DNA from: Streptomyces roseolus
GTDB taxonomy: Bacteria > Actinomycetota > Actinomycetes > Streptomycetales > Streptomycetaceae
Assembly: GCF_014649855.1 (NCBI RefSeq)
Contig: NZ_BMTV01000029.1
Location: 42,460 to 106,459 of the forward strand
Direction: 5' to 3'
DNA: 64,000 nt
Positions 58,599-64,000 of this stretch are shown piece by piece. Below the pieces are notes generated by a model, which had not been told where the DNA came from, did not search any database, and was given only the letters and a program-made list of their open reading frames with translations. Numbering within the stretch: position 1 is the first letter of the stretch; each line of letters begins with the position of its first letter. The position numbers and the translations under genes are program-made.

Positions 58599-60187
58599 CC
58601 GGAGACCACCAGACCCTCGCCCTGGTCCTCTTCAGCGTCTTCGTCGCCGTGACGCTCGCCATCACCACCTGGGTGAGCCGCGACCGGCACGGCTCGGCCG
58701 AGGAGTTCTACGCCGGCGGCCGGCTCTTCTCGCCGATGGAGAACGGATTCGCCATCGCCGGCGACTACATGTCGGCGGCCTCCTTCCTCGGCATCTCCGG
58801 CCTCATCGCGCTCTACGGCTACGACGGCATGCTCTACTCGGTCGGCTTCCTCGTCGCCTGGCTGGTGGTGCTGCTCCTCGTCGCCGAACTCGTCCGCAAC
58901 TGCGGCCGGTTCACCCTCGCCGACGTCGTCGCCGCGCGGATGGCCGAACGGCCCGTCCGGATCGCGGCCGGCACCTCCTCCGTCGCCGTCTCGGTGCTCT
59001 ACCTGGTGGCGCAGATGGTCGGCGCGGGCAGTCTGGTCGCGCTCCTCCTCGGCGGTACCGGCGAGGCGGCGCGCACCTGGACGGTCATCGGCGTCGGCGC
59101 GCTGATGGTGATCTACGTGTCGCTCGGCGGGATGCGGGCCACCACCTGGATCCAGATCGTCAAGGCGGTGCTGCTGATGGCGGGCACCGTCGCGCTCACC
59201 GTGCTCGTCCTCGTCCGCTTCCACGGCGACGTGAACAGCCTGCTCAGCACCGCCGCCGAACGCAGCGGACACGGCAGCGCCTTCCTCGGCCCCGGGCTGC
59301 GCTACGGCGGCGACTGGACCGCCCGGCTCGACTTCATCAGCCTCGGCCTCGCGCTCGTCCTCGGCACCGCCGGCCTGCCGCACATCCTGTCCCGCTTCTA
59401 CACGGTGCCCACCGCGCGGGCCGCCCGCCGCTCCGTCGTCTGGTCCATCGGTCTCATCGGCGGCTTCTACCTCATGACGATCGTCCTCGGCTTCGGCGCC
59501 GCCGCCCTCATCGGCTCCGCCGAGGTCCGCGCCTCCAGCGCCTCGGGGAACACGGCCGTCCCGCTGCTCGCGCTGGACCTCGGCGGGGGAGCGGGCTCCA
59601 CCGGCGGCACCGTGCTCTTCGCGGTCGTCGCGGCCGTCGCGTTCGCGACCATCCTCGCCGTCGTCGCCGGGATCACCCTGGCCTCCTCGGCCTCGGTCGC
59701 CCACGACCTCTACGCCTCGCTGCGCCGACCGGGCCGGCGGCAGTACGGCGAGGTCGCGGTGGCGCGGGTGGCCGCCGCGGTCATCGGTGCCGTGGCGATC
59801 GGCCTCGGACTGCTCGCCAGCGACCTCAACGTCGCCTTCCTCGTCGGCCTCGCCTTCGCGGTCGCCGCCTCGGCCAACCTGCCGGTGCTGCTGTACTCGC
59901 TCTTCTGGCGCCGCTTCACCACGCGGGGCGCGGTCTGGTCCGTCTACGGCGGACTCGTCCCCGCGGTGCTCCTGGTGCTGTTCTCGCCGGTCGTCTCCGG
60001 CAGCCCGGAGGCGCTCTTCCCCGGCGTCGACTTCCAGCTCTTCCCGCTCCAGAACCCGGGCGTGGTCTCCATCCCGCTCGGCTTCCTCGCCGGCTGGCTG
60101 GGCGCCGTCACCTCCCCCGAGCCGCCCGACGAGGCGCGGCACGCGGAGACCGAGGTGCGGGCGCTGACGGGGGCCGGGGCGGTCTGA
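58592..60187 (+). CDS. Sodium:solute symporter, ActP (cation acetate) type
   Basis: A 531-residue member of the SSS family with about 13 membrane helices. It resembles ActP-type acetate/monocarboxylate permeases. Characteristic segments are SAEEFYAGGRLFSPMENGFA, IAGDYMSAASFLGISGLIAL (sodium-binding helix 1 region), AGLPHILSRFYTVP and ASANLPVLLYSLFWRR. Start GTG 58592 fits GAGGGGAG at 58577-58584; GTG 58595 is equally in frame and gives a 4-nt overlap with the DUF485 gene. It is convergent, 19 bp apart, with a CitA/DcuS-type two-component pair that may control it. The substrate is inferred, not shown. Confidence 0.87.
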   Translation: MVTGDHQTLALVLFSVFVAVTLAITTWVSRDRHGSAEEFYAGGRLFSPMENGFAIAGDYMSAASFLGISGLIALYGYDGMLYSVGFLVAWLVVLLLVAELVRNCGRFTLADVVAARMAERPVRIAAGTSSVAVSVLYLVAQMVGAGSLVALLLGGTGEAARTWTVIGVGALMVIYVSLGGMRATTWIQIVKAVLLMAGTVALTVLVLVRFHGDVNSLLSTAAERSGHGSAFLGPGLRYGGDWTARLDFISLGLALVLGTAGLPHILSRFYTVPTARAARRSVVWSIGLIGGFYLMTIVLGFGAAALIGSAEVRASSASGNTAVPLLALDLGGGAGSTGGTVLFAVVAAVAFATILAVVAGITLASSASVAHDLYASLRRPGRRQYGEVAVARVAAAVIGAVAIGLGLLASDLNVAFLVGLAFAVAASANLPVLLYSLFWRRFTTRGAVWSVYGGLVPAVLLVLFSPVVSGSPEALFPGVDFQLFPLQNPGVVSIPLGFLAGWLGAVTSPEPPDEARHAETEVRALTGAGAV

Positions 60188-60206
60188 CGGAACCGGGGGC
60201 GGCGCG

Positions 60207-60887
60207 TCAGGGGGAGGAGACCCAGGTGTAGCGGTGCTCGGGGCGGCCGGTCTCGCCGTACCGGAGGGAGAGCCGGACGCGCCCGGTCCGTTCGAGCAGC
60301 TTGAGGTAGCGCTGGGCGGTCTGGCGGCTGACGCCGGTCCGCTCGGCGAGCTCCTGGGTGGAGAGCGGCCCGCCGGCGGCGAGCAGCGCCTGGCGGACCA
60401 GCTCGGCCGTCGTCGGGGAGTGTCCCTTGGGCAGGGCGGGGGTGACGGAGCCCGCGGCAAGGGTGCCGAAGATCCGGTCGACCTGGGCCTGCTCCGCCTC
60501 GCCGCCGCTCTCCAGGGTGCGGCGGAGCGTCGCGTACGCCTCCAGCTTGGAGCGCAGCCCGGCGAAGTCGAACGGTTTGACCAGGTACTGGAGGGCGCCG
60601 TGCCGCATCGCCGCCTGCACGGTCGCCACGTCCCTGGCGGCGGTCACCATGATCACGTCGCACTGGTGGCCCCGGGCCCTCAGCTCGCGGATGGCGGCGA
60701 GGCCGTTCTCGTCGGGAAGGTAGTGGTCCAGGAGGACCAGGTCCACGGCGTGTCCGTCGAGGGCGTCCAGCGCCTCGGCGGTGGAGTGGGCGGTGGCCGC
60801 GACCCGGAAGCCGGGCAGCTTGGTCACGTACGCGGCGTTCACCCGCGCCACGCGGACGTCGTCGTCGACGACGAGCACGTCGATCAC
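60207..60887 (-). CDS. CitB/DcuR-type response regulator
   Basis: A 226-residue response regulator for carboxylate-type signals. The receiver has acidic residues VVDDD (7-10), phospho-acceptor Asp54 in VLLDHYLPDE and Lys in YLVKPFDF. The C-terminal winged helix has LSTQELAERTGVSRQTAQRYLKLL (about 178-200). GTG at 60887 has AGGAGGTG seven nt upstream and overlaps the kinase stop by 4 nt. It is the cognate partner of the kinase just upstream. Its likely target is the convergent symporter operon, as for other CitAB/DctBD pairs near transporters. Confidence 0.92.
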   Translation of the reverse strand: MIDVLVVDDDVRVARVNAAYVTKLPGFRVAATAHSTAEALDALDGHAVDLVLLDHYLPDENGLAAIRELRARGHQCDVIMVTAARDVATVQAAMRHGALQYLVKPFDFAGLRSKLEAYATLRRTLESGGEAEQAQVDRIFGTLAAGSVTPALPKGHSPTTAELVRQALLAAGGPLSTQELAERTGVSRQTAQRYLKLLERTGRVRLSLRYGETGRPEHRYTWVSSP

Positions 60888-62584
60888 CGGGGCACCTCCT
60901 GGGTCGTGGGCGGGCCTTCCGCCGGGGCGTCCGGGGCCTCGACGTCCCGGGACCGTTCGGTGAGGGCGTCCGGGAGGACCACCGTGAACCGGGCGCCGCC
61001 GGTCTCGGCCGTCGCCACCCGCACGGTGCCGCCGCGCCGCTCGGCCAGGCGGCGCACGAGGGCGAGGCCGAGGCCGCGCCGGCCGTGCGAGGGCGGTTCC
61101 TTGGTCGTCCAGCCCTCGGTGAAGATCAGCTCCCGGCGGTCCTCGGGGACGCCGGGGCCGCTGTCGGCGACCCCCAGGACGACCGTCCGGCCCTCGGCGC
61201 GCAGCGCCACCTCGACCCGGGCGTCCCCGGTGCCGGCGGCGGCGTCCAGGGCGTTGTCGACGAGGTTGCCCACGACGGTGACCAGTTCGCGCGGGTCGAC
61301 CAGGCGGTCGGGGAGCAGGGAGTCCGGGGCGATCCGCAGGGAGACGCCCCGCTCGGCGGCGACCGTCGCCTTCCCGACGAGGAGTGCCGCGAGCAGCGGG
61401 TCGTGCACCTTCTCGGTCACCTGCTCGGCGGTCGCCCGGTGGACCCCGACGACCTCGGTGACGAAGTCGGCCGCCTCCTCGTACAGCTCCAGTTCGAGCA
61501 GCCCGAGGAGGGTGTGCAGCCGGTTGGCGTGTTCGTGGTCCTGGGCCCGCAGGGCGTCGATCAGGCCGCGGGTGGAGTCCAGTTCCCGGCCGAGCCGTTC
61601 CAGCTCGGTGCGGTCGCGCAGGGTCGCCACGGCGCCGCCGTCGTCGGTGGGCATCCGGTTGGCGATGAGCACCCGGTGCCCCTGGACGGTCACGAGGTCG
61701 GCGCCGGTCGCCCGGCCGGTCAGCACGTCCGCCGTGCGGCCCGGACCGAGGAGCGCGTCGAGCGGCTGCCCGGCGGCCTCGGGGCCGAGGCCGAGCAGGC
61801 GCTGCGCCTCGTCGTTGAGGAGCCGCACGGAACCCTTCCGGTCCAGGGCCACCACGCCCTCGCGGATGCCGTGCAGCATCGCCTCGCGCTCGGCGAGCAG
61901 CGCGGAGATGTCGGAGAAGGCCAGGTCGCGGGTCTGGCGCTGGATCCTCCGGGAGATCAGGTACGCCGCCAGGGCGCCGGCCGCGAGCGCGCCGCCCGCG
62001 TAGGCCAGCAGGCCGGGAATGGCGGAGAGGAGCCGGTCGCGGACGCTGTCGTACTCGATGCCGACGGAGACGGCGCCGACGATCCCGCCGTCGGCGTCGA
62101 GCAACGGCGCCTTGCCGCGGGCCGAACGGCCGAGGGTGCCGCTGTCGATCTCCATCACCTCGCGCCCGGCGAGCACCTCGCTCGGGTCGGTGGAGACGGT
62201 CCGGCCGATCTGGGCGGGGTCGGTGTGCGACCAGCGCACGCCGCGGGTGTCCATGACGACGACGTACTCGGCGCCGGTCGCGGCCCGGATCCGCTCGGCC
62301 TCGCGCTGCACCGGGCCCGTCGCCGACGGCGGGCCGTCGGCCAGGTCCGCGGCGGTGCGCGTGGAGGCCATGGTCTCGGCGATGGCGAGGGCCCGCCGCA
62401 TGGCCTGGTCGTCGAGCTGGGCGCTCAGCGGGGCCAGGAAGAGGCCGGTGGCCAGCACGGTCACGCCGGTGGCGACGGCCAGCTGCATCAGCAGCACCTG
62501 CGAGAACACCCGGCGTGGCCATCCCAGCCGGCGCCGCCGGCGCGCGGCCGGCCGCGCGGAGGGGGGCGAAGCGGTGCTGGTCAT
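60884..62584 (-). CDS. CitA/DcuS-type sensor histidine kinase
   Basis: A 566-residue membrane kinase. Transmembrane helices at about 27-50 and 189-209 flank an extracytoplasmic PAS-like sensor (about 51-188) with QREAERIRAATGAEYVVVMD and AQIGRTVST, as in citrate/dicarboxylate sensors. A cytoplasmic PAS domain (about 225-330) is followed by the SpoOB-type histidine motif ALRAQDHEHANRLHTLLGLL (His350 likely phosphorylated). The ATPase carries VGNLVDNALDAA, DSGPGVPE and RRGLGLALVRR. ATG at 62584 is divergent from the CobW gene by 296 bp. The ligand is probably a carboxylate. Confidence 0.92.
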   Translation of the reverse strand: MTSTASPPSARPAARRRRRLGWPRRVFSQVLLMQLAVATGVTVLATGLFLAPLSAQLDDQAMRRALAIAETMASTRTAADLADGPPSATGPVQREAERIRAATGAEYVVVMDTRGVRWSHTDPAQIGRTVSTDPSEVLAGREVMEIDSGTLGRSARGKAPLLDADGGIVGAVSVGIEYDSVRDRLLSAIPGLLAYAGGALAAGALAAYLISRRIQRQTRDLAFSDISALLAEREAMLHGIREGVVALDRKGSVRLLNDEAQRLLGLGPEAAGQPLDALLGPGRTADVLTGRATGADLVTVQGHRVLIANRMPTDDGGAVATLRDRTELERLGRELDSTRGLIDALRAQDHEHANRLHTLLGLLELELYEEAADFVTEVVGVHRATAEQVTEKVHDPLLAALLVGKATVAAERGVSLRIAPDSLLPDRLVDPRELVTVVGNLVDNALDAAAGTGDARVEVALRAEGRTVVLGVADSGPGVPEDRRELIFTEGWTTKEPPSHGRRGLGLALVRRLAERRGGTVRVATAETGGARFTVVLPDALTERSRDVEAPDAPAEGPPTTQEVPR

Positions 62585-62880
62585 GCCCGAAACGGTACGG
62601 GGACGGCCCGTGCGACCGGAAATGCCCCGGGCGGGTGCCAGGGTCCGGCCGCGGACCCCGGCCGGACCCCGGCCATGACCGACCGGGCATGCCCAGGGCG
62701 TGTGCGTGTGCGCGTCGTGCGGGCCGCGGACGCCGGACCCGGTGACCGACGGACCCGCGGGCGTGTGCGTGGGAAGGGAGGGGGCGTGGGGCGAGCTGCC
62801 TATCCTGGGGGCCGGTCCGGGGCCCGCGCCGAGTGCCGTCCCGGGCCGTGTCCGGCGTCGTTCAGCGAAAGGTCCGTTCC
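62585..62880. promoter_or_regulatory. Divergent region between sensor kinase and CobW genes
   Basis: 296 bp with a -10-like TATCCT at 62801-62806 about 75 nt before the CobW start, a GGGCATGCCC palindrome near 62686 and GTGTGCG repeats (about 62700-62775). No Zur-box-like sequence was recognised. Confidence 0.4.
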
Positions 62881-63930
62881 GTGAGTGCGCAGCAGATTCC
62901 CGTCGTCGTCCTCGCCGGGTTTCTCGGGGCCGGGAAGACCACGCTCCTCAACCATCTGCTGCGTGGTTCCCGGGGGACCCGGATCGGGGTCATGGTCAAC
63001 GACTTCGGGGACATCGGGATCGACGCGATGACCGTCGCCGGGCAGGTGGGGTCGACGGTCTCCCTGGGGAACGGGTGCCTGTGCTGCGCCGTGGACGCCA
63101 GCGAGCTGGACGAGTACCTGGAGGTGCTGACCCGGCCCGAGCTGCGCCTGGACGTGATCGTGATCGAGGCGAGCGGGCTGGCCGAGCCGCAGGAGCTGGT
63201 GCGGATGGTGCTCGCCAGCGAGAACCGGCGGGTCGTGTACGGCGGGCTGGTCGAGGTCGTCGACGCCGCCGAGTTCGCGGCCACGCGGGAGCGGCACCCC
63301 GAGACCGACCGGCACCTCGCCCTCGCCGACCTGGTCGTGGTCAACAAGGCCGACCGGGTGTCCGGGGAGGAGCTGAGCGCGGTCCGGGAGACCGTGGCCG
63401 GGCTCGCGGGACGGGCCGCGGTCATCGAGGCGGCACACGGCCGGATCGATCCCGAGCTGCTCTTCGACCGGGTCGTCCCGGAGGACGAGATCGCCGGGCA
63501 GATGTCGATCGAGGACATCCTCTACGCCGACGAGGACGGCCACGCGCATCCGCACGCCGCCTACGACACCGTCTCCCTGGCGACCGCCGTGCCGCTGCAC
63601 CCGCGCCGGCTGATGGCCTTCCTCGACTCGCGGCCCGAGGGCCTCTACCGCCTCAAGGGCTTCGTGGACTTCGGCGTCGCCGACCCCGGGCACCGCTATC
63701 TGGTGCACGCCGTCGGCCGCTTCCTGCGGTTCTACCCGGAACCCTGGCCGGCCGGGGCGGAGCGGCTCTCGCAGCTCGTCCTGATCGGCTCGGGCGTCGA
63801 CGCGGCCGCTCTGCGCAAGGAACTCGCCGCGTGCGAGCAGGACGGGCCCGGGGACGTCCCGGACGAGCACGGCATGTGGGGCGTCCTGCGGTACGTCCCC
63901 CAGGGCGACGAGCCGCCGTCGGAGGCCTAG
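62881..63930 (+). CDS. CobW/G3E family GTPase (putative metal chaperone)
   Basis: A 349-residue G3E GTPase of the COG0523/CobW group, acting as metallochaperone. The P-loop is LAGFLGAGKTTLLNHL (Lys19). The metal-binding CxCC is NGCLCCAVD (Cys66, Cys68, Cys69). The guanine-specificity motif is VVVNKADR. A His-rich segment DEDGHAHPHAAYD (about 218-230) precedes the C-terminal CobW_C domain (RLMAFLDSRPEGLYRLKGFVDF). GTG at 62881 has a weak AAAGG. The TAG stop at 63928-63930 abuts the putative end of an insertion sequence, so the original C-terminus may have been altered. The metal is uncertain; zinc is common. Confidence 0.87.
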   Translation: MSAQQIPVVVLAGFLGAGKTTLLNHLLRGSRGTRIGVMVNDFGDIGIDAMTVAGQVGSTVSLGNGCLCCAVDASELDEYLEVLTRPELRLDVIVIEASGLAEPQELVRMVLASENRRVVYGGLVEVVDAAEFAATRERHPETDRHLALADLVVVNKADRVSGEELSAVRETVAGLAGRAAVIEAAHGRIDPELLFDRVVPEDEIAGQMSIEDILYADEDGHAHPHAAYDTVSLATAVPLHPRRLMAFLDSRPEGLYRLKGFVDFGVADPGHRYLVHAVGRFLRFYPEPWPAGAERLSQLVLIGSGVDAAALRKELAACEQDGPGDVPDEHGMWGVLRYVPQGDEPPSEA

Positions 63931-64000
63931 GGTCTGTTGTGAAAGTGCTGGTCACAGCCACTCGTTGATGGCTGCGACCAGCACGGTCGCTTCGTAGCGG
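63930..64000 (-). mobile_element. Edge of an IS5-like insertion sequence
   Basis: Immediately after the CobW stop, GGTCTGTTGTGAAAG resembles terminal inverted repeats of IS5-group elements from Streptomyces. It is followed by the 3' end of a transposase frame. The flanking CTAG is a common target of that group. Only the left end is in the window. Confidence 0.65.
63952..64000 (-). CDS. IS5-family transposase, C-terminal fragment (cut by window end)
   Basis: The minus-strand frame reads RYEATVLVAAINEWL then stop (TGA at 63952-63954). This matches my memory of the C-terminus of IS5-group transposases in Streptomyces. The rest of the gene lies beyond the right edge, so intactness cannot be judged. 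Confidence 0.6.
   Translation of the reverse strand, partial: RYEATVLVAAINEWL

Overview
The window is a chromosomal core segment of a Streptomyces (high-GC Actinobacteria). The evidence is very high GC with a strong G/C bias at third codon positions, frequent GTG starts, several leaderless genes, and marker genes recognised by protein sequence: hrdB (principal sigma factor), whiH (sporulation regulator), rshA, class II nrdRJ, lexA and parE. From memory, the order miaB-miaA-dapF-rshA-hflX-siderophore genes-lexA-nrdRJ-rnhB-recQ-whiH-hrdB-parE matches the S. coelicolor region around SCO5787-SCO5830. I could not run an alignment to confirm this.

Layout. 1-6.1 kb: a four-carbon acid sugar kinase, then on the minus strand a DedA membrane protein with a LuxR-type two-component system, an isochorismatase-like hydrolase and a GlxA-type AraC regulator. 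6.2-17.5 kb: housekeeping genes for tRNA modification (miaB, miaA), DAP/lysine biosynthesis (dapF), (p)ppGpp metabolism (rshA), an M1 peptidase and the ribosome-associated GTPase HflX, with several small Streptomyces-specific proteins between them. 17.6-25.2 kb: a serine-protease lipoprotein divergent from a four-gene siderophore locus (DABA aminotransferase, NIS synthetase, GNAT, NIS synthetase). 25.3-32.2 kb: DNA damage and dNTP supply (DinG-like helicase, lexA, nrdR, nrdJ). 32.3-42.2 kb: TerD, a DUF4937 protein, two TetR/drug-export or resistance pairs (an ABC-F protein and a DHA2 MFS pump), a histidine phosphatase, an ADP-ribosylglycohydrolase, rnhB and two poorly known proteins. 42.4-51.1 kb: a RecQ helicase carrying a C-terminal phosphoribosyltransferase-like domain, a DUF4192 protein, a glycogen-debranching-like protein, a Nudix regulator and a fused ABC transporter. 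51.2-57.9 kb: whiH, hrdB, a secreted trypsin, a DUF7455 zinc protein and parE. 58.1-64 kb: a DUF485/SSS symporter operon convergent with a CitA/DcuS-type two-component system, a CobW GTPase, and the edge of an IS5-like insertion sequence abutting the CobW stop codon.

Regulation visible in the DNA includes a LexA box over the lexA promoter, tandem NrdR-like boxes before nrdR, perfect inverted-repeat operators between each TetR gene and its partner, an inverted repeat at the promoter of the Nudix regulator, a sigma-WhiG-like -10 before whiH and about ten strong terminator hairpins. The least-described biology is the orphan siderophore locus, the RecQ-PRTase fusion, the ABC transporter with a degenerate ATPase, the Nudix autoregulator site and the duplicated terminator at the end of miaB.
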